The notes under the pieces: model-generated | What the model was told of the DNA's origin: nothing | Databases searched by the model: none | The model's input: only the letters and a program-made list of their open reading frames with translations | Translations under genes and position numbers: made by a program | NCBI GenBank assembly: GCA_023375785.1 | Contig: SZWC01003921.1 | Span: forward strand, 133,954-157,049 | DNA from: Penium margaritaceum | Lineage: Eukaryota > Streptophyta > Zygnematophyceae > Desmidiales > Peniaceae | Direction: 5' to 3' | Length of the DNA stretch: 23,096 bases | In this document: positions 9,376 to 19,375 of the stretch, piece by piece | How the letters are laid out: each line of letters opens with the position of its first letter | Numbering within the stretch: the first letter of the stretch is position 1

Positions 9376-10294
9376 TCCTACGTTGGACCGGCTAGCCGTA
9401 GGGTTGGCGCCAAGGACAAAGCGTTCCGAAAAGCGGTGAATGTTTCTTGTTTGATATCTCCCCAACCGCCACTCGTTACCTTTTTTAGTGAGGTCGGAAA
9501 GAGGCGCTGACAATCGGGCGTAGTCCCGTACAAATCGCCGGTAGTAGTTGCAAAAACTGACAAATACCTGGATTCCTCGAATGTTGGTTGGCGTTGGCCA
9601 ATTAGCCACTTTTTTCAGATCCATGGTGATCCGTCCACTGTTGATGACATGGCCCAAAAACTCCATTGAACGATGACTGAAGTCGCATTTTGAGAACTTT
9701 CCGATTTTTTTTTGTCTTTGTCAAAATTTGGAGGACTTTTTTAAGATGTTCATCGTGCTCCTCCGAGGTGGGATTGTACACGAGAATGTCGTCGAGGTAC
9801 ACCGCAAAAAAATCGTCGAGGTATGGGCGGAAGATGTTGTTCATTGTCACCATAAACGTTGCCGAGGCATTCGTTGGTCTGAACAGCATTACCATGAACT
9901 CAAAATGCCTGTAGCGGATTTGGAATGCCGTATTCTCAATGTCGGCGTCTGCCACGTATATCTGGTGATATCTGTTGCGCAAGTGGATTTTGCTGAAATT
10001 TTGAGCCCCACGGAGTTGGTCCAAAAGTTCATCAGCTCGGAGAAGAGGGTAGCGGTTCTTGATGGTAGCGTCGTTCAATGCCCCATAGTCCATGCACTTC
10101 TACATCTCACTGGTTTTCTTTTTTATGAACAATACTGGTACGACATATGGTGACGTGGAAGGACAGATGAACCCTTGAACGAGCATCTCGTTGAGCTGCT
10201 TTTTCAACTCGGTGAGCTCTTGATTGCTCATCCAATAGGCCCCTCGAACTGTAGGTCTGCTGCCTGGTTTTAGTTAGATGTGATGGTTGATGTC
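9376..10294 (-). pseudogene. Reverse transcriptase domain of the chromovirus
   Basis: The order is ELKKQLNEMLVQGFICPSTS, VPVLFIKKK, a TAG stop, [23 protein letters not shown], the YLDD box (codons 9788-9799), and a connection segment [11 protein letters not shown]...FCNYYRRFV. The catalytic motif A, normally KIDLRSGYHQ, reads [10 protein letters not shown]. Asp is His (codon 9983-9985), which removes a metal ligand. The frame changes near 9640 after the YLDD region. The YLDD Asp pair is intact. Confidence 0.85.
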
Positions 10295-10717
10295 TCATTG
10301 AGGAGGTACGGTTCTTGGGAGTTCATCGAGGAATACGTTCACAAACTCCCAGATGAGTGGTGTGAAGTCTTCAGGTACCATCGCGAACTTTGTTGATGCC
10401 GATGAGGCTGATGAGGCCGATGATGAGTCAACTGCTGCCACTTCCTCTTCTTCCATTGGCTCGAGATGTATGAGCCACGCACGAGCTCCTCGTCGTATGT
10501 ATTGCTTGGCCATGTTGAGTGGTACCAACTGCATTGGTTGTTGCTTCTCGGCTACCATGGATTCCTCTTCTACTTCCACCTGAGCTACTTTTGCTGTTGG
10601 CTTTCGTCCCACGCGTAGAAGTTGTTGTTTGGCGCCATCGATCTCCACGTACACATCGCTGCTCGTCTAGTGGACTTGTGGATTGTGCTAGTATAGAAAA
10701 TCTTGTCTGAGGATGAT
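10295..10717 (-). pseudogene. Protease to RT linker of the chromovirus
   Basis: A 119-codon frame (10295-10654) ends with WEFVNVFLDELPRTVPPQ, the usual Ty3/gypsy lead-in to RT (a variant of the F.DVF...LP..PP block). The upstream part is rich in Glu, Ser and Ala with short GAT/GAG repeats (about 10390-10450), typical of a flexible spacer. Its connection to the protease (10718 onward) is interrupted by a stop. Confidence 0.65.
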
Positions 10718-10960
10718 TCAGTCATCGCTAATTGGACTAGTCCTCCAAACTGTTACATTCCGTAGATCTCCCACTTGTAGCCGTAGTGGCCCTTGGAGTC
10801 TCCGTATTTGCAATCTCCCATCAACAGTTTTTTCAACAAACACCCCTACTTCGGTCTCCAAACCCAGTTTGTGGACCATGTTGTTGCTCATGAAGCTATG
10901 TGAAGCTGTTGCATCCAATAGTGCCGGTACCGTTCTGTTAACTTTACATCACCGAGGCTG
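10718..10960 (-). pseudogene. Aspartic protease (retropepsin) of the chromovirus
   Basis: The active-site region reads PALLDATASHSFMSNN (Asp codon 10913-10915), followed by MVHKLGLE and a beta-rich stretch. This matches the LLDSGASHSF type of Ty3/gypsy protease. The catalytic Asp is kept, but the following Ser-Gly pair is Ala-Thr. The domain normally cleaves the Gag-Pol polyprotein. The frame upstream is interrupted. Confidence 0.7.
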
Positions 10961-11149
10961 CATTTTGTGCAGTATCGCCGGTTGGTCATTTTCGTACCCC
11001 TCATCGAACATCGCAATCTGAGAAACCCTATGCGATGATGTAGGTCTTTCAGATGGGCGATCGTTCATTGCAGATCGCTCCTCGTGGGCAAGAGTTACGC
11101 CTTTTACTCTTGTCCTTTGTTATTTCCCAGCTCATTTTTCTACGAAGTC

Positions 11150-11560
11150 CCCCCCTTTATGGCTTGCTACCTGCTCCAGGAGTTGCGAACAATATGCCTG
11201 AGTTTTCCGCAGTTGTAGCAAGTTTGCGTATCTGTCTGGTTGATGGCGTCCAATTCCACCGGAGTCAAGGAGTTGACTTATTGGTTTTTTCCCTTTCCAT
11301 GATAAGTGTGCTTAGGAGGTCACCAGATATAGGATTCCTTAATCCGAGCACTGCAGTCGGCGCTGTCGATCCTTTTTGCTGCTGTGATCATCCGCAGCAA
11401 GTCGTTTTGGATGCCAAAAGTAGCAATTGCTCTCTAGATTTCTCGCTTGAGGCTGTTGTTGTAGTGAAAAAAAAGTTCATCAGGGGTGATGTGTGCTCCT
11501 GTGATGATCTCGTGGAATATCCGTGTGTACTCTACCACGCTGGAGTTTCCTCCCGTACAC
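11150..11560 (-). pseudogene. Gag fragment with zinc knuckle of the chromovirus
   Basis: On the minus strand from about 11555, a gag-like piece reads VVEYTRIFHEIITGAHIT then ELFFHYNNSLKREI, a TAG stop, RAIATFGIQ, a TGA stop, and finally a nucleocapsid knuckle CYNCGKLRHIVRNS (about 11177-11218). The last Cys of the CX2CX4HX4C knuckle is Ser, and a stop follows within four codons. The N-terminal half of gag is missing: the sequence to the right is LINE-derived. Confidence 0.7.
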
Positions 11561-11789
11561 AAAGTTCGTCACCCTAGCATCCCTGGGTGGCCTCCCACTA
11601 ACAACCAGCTACAAGCTAAGTTCCCACCATGACCCAATGGTCGGCAAACCTCTCCACATCGACCACATCACCAGAAAGTTACAACCCCACCCATGGCTCT
11701 GGCGCACTCGAATCCATCCACAACATGTTCTCCCCATGCACTACAGAAAAGACCTCCTCATATCCACGTGAGCTCCCAACAGCTGCCCT

Positions 11790-12521
11790 TATCATCGCTT
11801 ACACCCAAAACATTTATCCTTTCAGGAGATATACACCAGGCTCCTCCACAACCTGCACCCCCACCCTACTCACCAAATCTCATGCGTCAAATACCACCCC
11901 TCCCTAAATCTTGACCGGAAAAGTGTACACAAGAAACTCCTTGACATTCCGACCAATTTGTGAACACAAGACCTCATGCTTCGAATCTTCTACCACAGCA
12001 TCCAAGTCAACACGAGATACAAATTCCTCCCACCACGAGCATCCCTGAAATTCCCCAGATGTCCTCTAGAGGAAAGAATAGAACATCGCTTCCTCACATG
12101 CCCGCACTTACGTCCACTTTCCCGCAGACTCCACACACTATATGACTCCTTCTTTCCAAACTATGTCCCCGACACCAAATACCTCTTGTTAGGCCCTGTG
12201 AAACATGACTCCCACCTACTATGGGAAGTCATCCGTGCACACCTATTCCATGAGATCTTGCAAGAGCGATGGGCATCACCAAAAAGTAACCCTACCACAA
12301 AACCCTGGCTCACATTTTCCAGCACACTCCAAGTCGCCCTCAATCTCTACACAAGTATCATCCACACGTGCAATGACACCCGTTCCAGCAGGAAGCAAAC
12401 CAAACTAACCCCCTGGCCCTCCCACTTCTGCAGTGCAGAAGTGGGCCAAGGCACTCTGAGCTTACTTCTAACCCAAGGCTTCCGCGTATGGTGGAAGCAG
12501 CAAGATTCATTCACACTATGA
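11790..12521 (+). pseudogene. LINE ORF2 C-terminal fragment
   Basis: It reads QEIYTRLLHNLHPHPTHQIS, then a Lys-rich stretch, a TGA, and a long open part from the ATG at 11976 (181 codons). A Cys-His cluster (C-P-L-E...H-R-F-L-T-C) followed by Trp/Leu-rich helices fits the zf-RVT-type end of plant LINE polymerases. One stop aside, the frame is consistent over about 730 bases, so this is less decayed than the chromovirus around it. Confidence 0.6.
12421..12445. repeat. 25-bp perfect palindrome
   Basis: CCCACTTCTGCA (12421-12432) and its exact reverse complement (12434-12445) are separated by a single G. It lies inside the LINE frame. Confidence 0.9.
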
Positions 12522-12560
12522 TTTGGAGGGCTGGGTTCAATCCCCGGGCTGGTTTTGGTG
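12489..12560 (+). ncRNA. tRNA-like (Pol III A/B box) segment at the LINE 3' end
   Basis: TGGTGGAAGCAG (12489-12500) resembles an A box, and GGTTCAATCC (12534-12543) fits the B box. They are 45 bases apart, as in tRNA genes. The B box sits in a 5-bp T-arm-like stem (CTGGG/CCCGG). No full cloverleaf is evident, so this looks like a tRNA-derived SINE or tRNA-like LINE tail rather than a tRNA gene. Confidence 0.4.
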
Positions 12561-12613
12561 TCTAGGTGACCCTCCCTTTGCCACTGGTTACGACCACGGG
12601 AACAAAAAAAAAG

Positions 12614-13279
12614 CCGCAGAGTCACGCCCTCTTCTTCTCGTTTATCCCCAATGCCGTGGCATGTCCTCATGAAACGGAAACGCCGATAATTGAAGGGTTA
12701 CATTCTCTGATTCCTGGAGACGACCTGTTTGTTATGTTGAATGGAGAGTAGATGGTGAACAGGTAGAAGTTGCGAGGCACGACACAGTTTAGAATTTGGG
12801 ACACTTCAGCAATTGTTAGTTAGCGGTAAGTGTGCTTTGATGATAAGTACTGAAATGTTTGAACATATGTATACAAGTGCCGAGTTACGAATGAGGCATA
12901 GTCGGGGTCGTTGCCTCCATTGTCAAGCGGCTCGTGCAGAGTCACGTCGTGAGTGGTCGGATTCGAGAAGGTTCACCTAGAAATTGAGGGTCTTCAAGAA
13001 TCAACAGTGAAAATGCGCGATGCATCTTGATGGACCCGGATTCTTCTCGGTGCGTCGAGAAGTCAATCAAAAGGTCGTGATACTTCTGGCGTGGATTCGC
13101 GAAGTGGTCGAAGTTGCCGGAAGGTTTGGGAAGATTCACTAAGGGTGGGGGTAGTTAGCTGGCTTGTCCTCGACCGTCGGAGTGAACATCGTGGTCTCGC
13201 GACGTGACGGGCTGTTTGTGTAGTAACAGAAATGCCCACTCGGAAAGATTAGGGACTCGTGTACGTCTGGTACGTGACA
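12614..13279 (-). repeat. Right LTR copy (5' LTR position)
   Basis: It is collinear with the left LTR from CAGAG onward (about 12617), ends ...GTGACA, and is roughly 85% identical by eye. The first few bases seen in the left copy (TGTCGAGG) are not matched here. The preceding base belongs to the LINE A-tract instead of a primer binding site. Confidence 0.75.
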
Positions 13280-14040
13280 CTGTACATACCGATGGTGGAG
13301 GGAACCTGCCAAATCAATCATTGTTACTGAATAAGATTGAATCAATTAATGGTGGACAAGGTGTTTGTAATGATACATACTATCCATGTCAAAGAGGTCC
13401 ACTAAGAACTGAGGAGGGACAAGCAACAAGCCATGTTAGCGGAGAGCGCACAGATGACAACTCACGTTTAGACCAAAGGGGATATTGAGAACTCTAAAAC
13501 AAGTACAAAGGATGGTCTGGATGCCGATCTCTGTTCCTCTTACTGGGGGCTGTTCTTACTAAAATAGAGAATTCATTTGAAGTCCGATGGAAGGATCTCG
13601 TACCTATTGAGCCACGCATGGTTTTTCGATGATTTTCTCTATTCTTCTATCGACCTTTCGATCGCGTAGGTAGCAGTCGTTGGCATGGATGCATTTATAA
13701 TACAAAATAAAATAGACATCAGAATTCTTCCTCGACATCGCTTAGAATTTTTCTGTCGAAACAGGCTCTTGCCTTCGCCGTGATTGTCGATTGTTTGTCT
13801 GCGTAGGTGCGTGGCGTTTACACGGGAGCTTGGATTTAGTTGCCCTAGTTTTTAATGACACAGGAAAAGGGAACATTGTTTGGCACCTCCGCGCACCTGA
13901 CGTGGATGGCGGTTGGAGGCTATCCGATCAGAAATTTTTGACGTGGCTCGGATCCAGCAAGCTGGCCGAATCTATCCCGGCGGTTGGAGACAAAAGATGA
14001 GATATCATGCTGTACGGAAGGAAAGTGTGTGAAAATTTGA
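13280..14040. other. Intergenic, nothing recognised
   Basis: Only short frames are present. I see no domain motif, no splice-site pair and no structured repeat beyond AT-rich patches. Confidence 0.4.
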
Positions 14041-14562
14041 TTGAAATTTTCATGCCAACACTTCCAAACGTTGCGTCCCCCCAAACAACGAGCCAGAAAC
14101 ACTTCCGAACATTGCGTTTCATGGAAGCGTGAAAGGTTACACCACGCAAAGCATGGCAATGTTTCGTGGGACATTGCGGTGTGCCACGGAGGTTGTGAGA
14201 TCTCCAACCGTTGATTTTTGTAATTGGACAAACCGAAACGAGATGTAGCTGACCACATACACTCGTCTGTGCGTTTCATGCCTCGTGTTCCAAGACACAC
14301 GCCATTACACCGCTTCTTTTTTATGACACATGAATGAAACTTTTCTTTGTGTCCGCAGTCACGAACAACAAAAACGATCTTCTTCTCTATGAGGGAAAAA
14401 CACTTGTTCCCAATGCACAAATGGCACAGGTGAGTTTTGTACCGCAAAACATCATGACTAGCCTTTCCTGACATAGAAAGTAGAACATGATTTGTGTTAC
14501 AAAATTTCATGACAGGTCTTTCATATCACAGAAATTAGAACATGGTTTCCATACCACAAGAG
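14041..14562. repeat. Short diverged tandem repeats
   Basis: ACACTTCCAAACGTTGCG (14059) recurs as ACACTTCCGAACATTGCG (14099), 40 bases on. A 55-base unit is doubled at 14453 and 14508: both copies hold CATGAC, then CTTTC, then TAGAACATG at 14481 and 14536. Confidence 0.6.
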
Positions 14563-14899
14563 AAGAAAAGTCCGTAACTTGAGAACATAAAGCTCCTCAG
14601 AGACTTCTGAATTCCAAAAGTGATGTCATGATGTTCCGGATGCCAGAAATTTCATAGGCTACACTTCTATCGGCAAACGGAACACCCAAATCATACATCT
14701 AGGTCTTCCATTTTATATGAAAACATCAACTCTTACTCTGTGTCTGCGTATGGCTACAAGAGAGTTGTATGGTAGTTTTGTATGCCGGGGAGAACACCCA
14801 CAAGTTCTGTTCGTGGAACGTAAACCCAGTAGATGTTTTCTGTTTATCCTCGAAAACGTAATGTAGTGTTCAGGGGCTGCCTTGCGATGCGCGAACGTG

Positions 14900-15680
14900 A
14901 GCAAAATTCTATCTCTATGTGCTTCAGCACACAAAGACATGAAAGGACTTTTGTATCAACTCGGAAAGCCAACAATATTTCGTGTTGAACACGAAAACCA
15001 ATATAGTGTCCTCTGTGACCAGGGAACAACTACCATTGTTTTTTATTCCGAGAAGGCGACTAGGTAACAGACCAATGAAATGCTGAGTTCATATGTCATT
15101 TGAGATACACAAAAAGGAAACGAGAATTCTGTTATCGACACATGGGGCTTGTCATGCATTCCAAAATCATAGAACGCATGAACAACACTACGGAGACATC
15201 ACGGAACACTACAACTCTTTCTTTTTTCCAATGGGTGACTTAGCATCGGACCGAATAAATGTTGACGTGTCACGTCGCCAGATTTCACATGTCTATTCTG
15301 ATATGAAGAAAAGGAAATCAGCGTTCAATGCCGAACACATGGGACTCGTCATGCGTTCTGTATTCACAAAAAACATGAAAATCGCGAAGTACAGGTTATA
15401 GAACACTACCATTGTTTTTATTTGTGGAAACGCAACTCGGTCACACACGAACAAAATGCTGACGTGTTGCGCCCACAGACTTCATATGTCTGTTGAGCTG
15501 CAAAAAACGCAAGAATTGTTCTATTTCACATACATTGTGCTTTACATGCGTTCTGGATTGACAGAACGCATGAAAAGCACGACGTCTTTGTCACAGAACA
15601 CTACACACTAATGTATTCCGGGAAACAGAGAAGAAACTTTGAAGTCTTTTGTTTCATGAAACATTGAATATGGTGTTTCA
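14900..15680. repeat. Diverged ~196-bp tandem (satellite-like) repeat
   Basis: Three independent landmarks recur with the same step: TTCAYATGTC at 15088, 15284 and 15481; GAACACTA at 15204, 15401 and 15596; CATGCRTTC at 15153, 15350 and 15545. Steps are 195-197 bases. A partial earlier unit (GAACAACTACCATTG at 15024, step 180) precedes them. Units are well diverged (perhaps 60-70% by eye) and non-coding. Confidence 0.75.
15545..15572. repeat. Perfect 11-bp-stem hairpin in the satellite unit
   Basis: CATGCGTTCTG, a 6-base loop GATTGA, and CAGAACGCATG. Weaker forms of the same hairpin stand at the same place in the units at 15153 and 15350. Confidence 0.85.
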
Positions 15681-16055
15681 ATATCGTAGATGCAACTCGG
15701 GCTCGGCTCATGGGAACCCTAACATTACTTGGAGTACTTCTTTTGGCACAAAATCATTTCATCTAGTATGTTCACCGTGATGAGGTTGATGCAAGGAGAG
15801 CTTTGTGCGCTCTCGCAGTAAGTGTATGAAGAACGTAGCGGAGACCTTGTAACGTCTTCTCGAAGACAAATTGTGCACGCCTTCCTTTAGCGATGGAGGT
15901 CCTTCGACCTTGGTCCTGACAGACGGCTCAGGCGTCGCAGACTCCATGCATCCCCTAGTACACAGTTACTACAACTCCGTTTCGCCGCATGCTGGCTTAG
16001 GAATCGCAGGCTTTGCCACCCATCCGTTGGATACACGGTTTTGTAGCATTGTGTA
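15681..16055. other. Intergenic, nothing secure
   Basis: Open frames on the two strands overlap (for example 15871-16056 forward and 15887-16312 reverse). Neither shows a family motif. Confidence 0.35.
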
Positions 16056-16071
16056 GTGTCTGAACGCGCAT

Positions 16072-16670
16072 CAGCTTCCACCACGGGAGCAAGAACCCAG
16101 CGCAATGGTACACTTCGTGAAGTCGAAAGTGCTGCAGCAGCAAACGCAGCGAAACCAGCCCGCCTCGTACTCTGAACGATCTGGAGTGAACGTGCCGGCC
16201 GACAACTCACAGCCACAGCAGCAGCAGCAGCAGGAGAAGTGCCTCTAGCCTGACCCTTCACAGCATCAGCGGGCCCATCCCCCGCCAACGGAGTCTTGTG
16301 GGGAGGATGCACATCTTGAATTCATTAACACCCGTTTCATCGACCCATCTCTTGGTAAGTCCCTGCTTCTCTTTTCTTTAACGCTATGTTTGCTTTAGTA
16401 CCTAACTAGCTCAATTTTGGTCATGCAAACCTTGACAAGTTTGGCATAAATGTGCCAAGTGGTTTAACGATAATGGGACAAAAAACCATGTGCATCAGCC
16501 GAAAACACTGGAAGACTGGAATTGGTTTGAAAAAATGGTTGAATGACGGGTACTACACTGAGTTTTTTTCAAGAAGTCGCATGGTCCTGCGAGTGTCCTG
16601 CAACTTGGTGGGTGTTGCTGTAAGCGCAAACTGATTCCTCTTCGAGCTCCGGAGAAGCTGACCTAGCATT
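16072..16670 (+). pseudogene. Degenerate Gln-rich gene fragment with a splice donor
   Basis: A forward frame reads LPPREQEPSAMVHFVKSKVL, a Gln run (about 16213-16230), a TAG stop, and HLEFINTRFIDPSL, ending at a strong donor CTTG|GTAAGT (GT at 16355). Further on, after about 16455, another coding-like stretch reads KWFNDNGTKNHVHQPKTLED, then FEKMVE, stops, FFKKSHGPASVLQLGG and KRKLIPLRAPEKL. I think these are two exons of one decayed gene, perhaps transposon-derived. I cannot name the family, and the acceptor is not certain (a CTTTAG ends at 16398, giving a very short intron). Confidence 0.3.
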
Positions 16671-16692
16671 CTCCAGTTACATGTTGCTCATG

Positions 16693-16724
16693 CTCCTATG
16701 CATGTTGAAGGACATGCATAGGAG
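16693..16724. repeat. Perfect 13-bp-stem hairpin
   Basis: CTCCTATGCATGT, a 6-base loop TGAAGG, then ACATGCATAGGAG. A third partial copy (CCTATGCATGCATGG) follows at about 16731. Confidence 0.9.
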
Positions 16725-16744
16725 TTGAAACCTATGCATGCATG

Positions 16745-18600
16745 GTTCGGCGTGACCAACATCTTAGAGGCTGGAGGAGTTGTGCTCGGATATCCCGTTA
16801 CCTTTTTCCCCAACAGGTTGTCTAGCTTATTGATTGAAGAACCTTGCCAATCTGATCCAGCCCATCAGGTCTGTATGGACTCAAAACAACAAAAGAAAAC
16901 TGAGTTGAGTGAAAGTACATGGTGAATGGTGATGGTACTAAACATGGTAAATGGTGATTGATGGGGAACAATTCTTTGGATGAATCGACCTAGGGGCCCG
17001 GGTTTGTAAGATGTCCCGCTGGGAGGACCTGCATTGCAAGATCCATCAGCAAGGGAGCCCGGATTTGGGCGACGACCAACGCGAGGGCCCATCGGAAACC
17101 CTCGCGCATCAACTTTGCAGGTTGTTTTACTAGCTGGTGACTTCGCGTCGTGACAAGAAATCAGCCCGCTGCAGGGGTCTGTAGCAACAGGAGCGCCAAT
17201 TGGAGAATTCGTTTTAACAAGGCAAACCAGCATGACAAAGGACATTTGAAGATCAAGGTTGAACGCCATGAAGCTTTTGCTGATGACTCGGCTTTCGCTC
17301 TTGTCGGTCGAGGGCTTGTGACAACACTGGACTTTTTCGGATCAAGATTCTGACAAGCAGGATTCATTCGAAGGGCCTCGTCGTCACTGAGATCAAACGG
17401 GAGGACTCCATGGCTGATTAGATCGGCGGACAGGGCCCATTTGTTGATGATGGAGTGAATGGGGCTGCCTTATGGAGTCGCTTCATCAAACGTGGCCTTG
17501 AGGTCGAACTACCCCAATTCTTTTTAGTTTCAACCGTTCCTTAAAAAAAACATGTAGGTGTCTTGTCTTTCACATGCTTATCACAAAACTTGAATCACAC
17601 AACTAAGAAGCGAGGGGAGCATAAAAATGGTATTGATGATGCTAGTCCACACTCTAAGACATGGACAAGGGTTGAAAAAACAAAAAGATATGAAAGTGTG
17701 AAGAAAGGTAGGAAAAGCGGAGTACGAATGCACTCCCATGATCATACCCTACATAATCCTTTGGCCATCCATTGTAATGAAACCAAACATCTCCAACTGA
17801 CCAGGACCATGTAGCTTGGTTCCGATGAGTGGGGCTAAGACAGCGTCAACTTGCCGGGAGAGATGACCCTTGGCTGGATCCTGGTCCATAATAGTTTTTT
17901 TGGTGGGAAGATGTCACAATGAAACCCTTTTTTAACTAACCATGTATAGTGCGAGTTGATACACCAAAAAATCTTCCATCAAAGCACATTACATATGCTC
18001 CTGCACGAAATTGTGTCTAATTACTTGTTTAACAAAAAAGGGCACATTTGAGTCGGTTAGTCCTTTTTTCGCTCGTGTATCCATTGACGGTAAAATGCGC
18101 ACAATCTTATCGTTCTCTGTTTGAGCGATGCTTTGAAGAAAGCTACAATTTGTAACAACTTGCACGCTTCGCGTGAAAATTTCAAAATCTCTTCAATTGA
18201 ATGTAAATTCTCTTGTTCTTCATGCAAACCAGTTTCAAACTCGACCCAAAATTACATCCAAGGCTTAGGCTGTGAATTTGCGCACGCATCTGTTGTGCCC
18301 TTGGGAAGCAGGGATCTGCAGGTTCCCTTTTAAGGCATGGGGAGTCTTGGAGCCCCCAAGCAAACCCAACATAAACCCTCCAAAACAAGTCACAAAATCC
18401 ATGAAAGAGGGTTCTGCGACTGATCAACGGAAGTGATCATGATAGCACTCCGACGCCCCACTTGTGCGACGTTGAAATTGCAACCTCCGGGCATGAATTC
18501 TTTAAAGTATTCATTTCTGTTATGTTATGTCAGAACGAATATCAGAGTTGTGTATATGGGAGTTTTGTCGATGATTCTATGGGTATGGGCAGTAGCTTAC
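16745..18600. other. Intergenic, no supported gene
   Basis: The reverse frame at 16865-17269 (134 codons) and the forward frame at 17563-17814 (83 codons) lack recognisable domains and flanking signals. The rest is AT-rich single-copy-looking sequence. Confidence 0.35.
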
Positions 18601-19375
18601 TCAGGAAATAGGGCATGAACCGGTTTGAGCCCTTTCCCGAGTCGGCTATGGCACCGCGCGAAACCGCCCCTCCCGATGACGTCGATGGGCCCTGACGGCG
18701 GCCCATCAATGTTCCCACAGCACATGGCCCCATCAGAGAGAGCGTTCCACACCTGATGGTCCCATCCAGCCACCAATCGCACCACTTCCTCTGATGGCTC
18801 TGCTTCCGTTCTGGACGTGCCAATGGCACAGTGCCACATAGCGCTCCTACTCCCATCCAGCGCCGTTTTTATTTTCTTCGTCGCCCAGGTCGCTCTCCTC
18901 TCCCTCGGCGCAAAACGAGTTCGCGGCATGAGCCAACAGCCTGCCCGCCGCCAACCGTGTGCCATCACCACCTCCACATGCTGTGAGAATCGTTTTGATC
19001 ATTTTCAAACTCCATCACCGACTGTATCGCTTTACTCTCTCCGTCTGCCGCGGTATATCTTACATCCGCCCTTTGGCGCTTTCGGAAAAGTGGTGCAGCG
19101 GCAGTGCCGAGGTACTTCCTTTTGAGACATGCGCTGCACACTCGTGTGTGGAGTCTGGCGAACAGCAATGTTCGTGGCCCTTTCTTCTCCCTTCATTTGG
19201 AACTTCCAGATCCCCTACGTAACGGCTGTTCGCCGCTGGATTTCAACTGTTGCAAGCGGATGAATCTCCCATCGTCCGCACCCCTCACGGTGAGAGTCTC
19301 ACCCCTTTCTACCAACTTTTTCTCCTCTCCCCTTTTTTCGCCGACAACGCCAAAGAACGGGCGATGAAGCAGTAG
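18601..19375 (+). promoter_or_regulatory. GC-rich region upstream of the F-box/LRR gene (promoter/5' exon candidate)
   Basis: Composition changes to GC-rich near 18600. Short inverted repeats such as GATGGGCC/GGCCCATC (about 18684-18707) occur. A possible donor CACG|GTGAGA (GT at 19290) and a pyrimidine-rich stretch (19300-19340) before AG's at 19372 and 19392 hint at a 5' intron, but the joined frames I tried do not enter the F-box frame. No start codon could be assigned. Confidence 0.3.

Larger units (their letters stand above)
11577..12612 (+). mobile_element. 5'-truncated LINE (non-LTR retrotransposon), antisense to the chromovirus
   Basis: In one forward frame from about 11790 to a stop ending at 12521, the product resembles the C-terminal end of LINE ORF2. 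The zinc-finger-like block reads CPLEERIEHRFLTCPHLRPL, followed by LLWEVIRAHLFHEILQERW, the familiar tail of LINE proteins. One in-frame TGA (11961-11963) interrupts it. Earlier bases (11577-11790) hold open frames without motif. After the stop come a tRNA-like segment and an A9 tract (12604-12612), the expected 3' end of a copy made by target-primed reverse transcription. RT and endonuclease are absent, as in a 5'-truncated copy. Confidence 0.65.
6836..13279 (-). mobile_element. Ty3/gypsy chromovirus retrotransposon, degenerate, with a LINE lying in its 5' end
   Basis: Two direct repeats (6836-7520 and about 12614-13279) flank a minus-strand series in the classic Ty3/gypsy order, read from right to left: gag zinc knuckle, protease, reverse transcriptase, RNase H, integrase, chromodomain. 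A polypurine tract abuts the left (3') LTR. The repeats differ at roughly 15% of positions by eye, which suggests an old insertion or LTRs from different copies. No primer binding site and no 5-bp target duplication are visible (CCCAG before 6836, CTGTA after 13279). The gag-proximal part is replaced by LINE sequence. All coding segments are broken. Confidence 0.85.

Noticed and set aside
12566..12751. Forward frame of 61 codons across the LINE end and LTR start
   Set aside because: It crosses the A-tract and the LTR border, so it cannot be one ancestral gene.
6831..13284. 5-bp target duplication for the chromovirus
   Set aside because: CCCAG before the left LTR and CTGTA after the right LTR differ.
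15887..16312. Reverse-strand frame of 141 codons
   Set aside because: It is Ala-rich through the complement of a CAG run. The forward strand has a better coding look and a splice donor.
16865..17269. Reverse-strand frame of 134 codons
   Set aside because: It has no recognisable domain and a patchy composition; no splice or promoter signal supports it.
19104..19367. Forward frame as the first exon of the F-box gene
   Set aside because: Joining it through the donor at 19290 to the AG's at 19372 or 19392 gives the wrong phase or an immediate stop.
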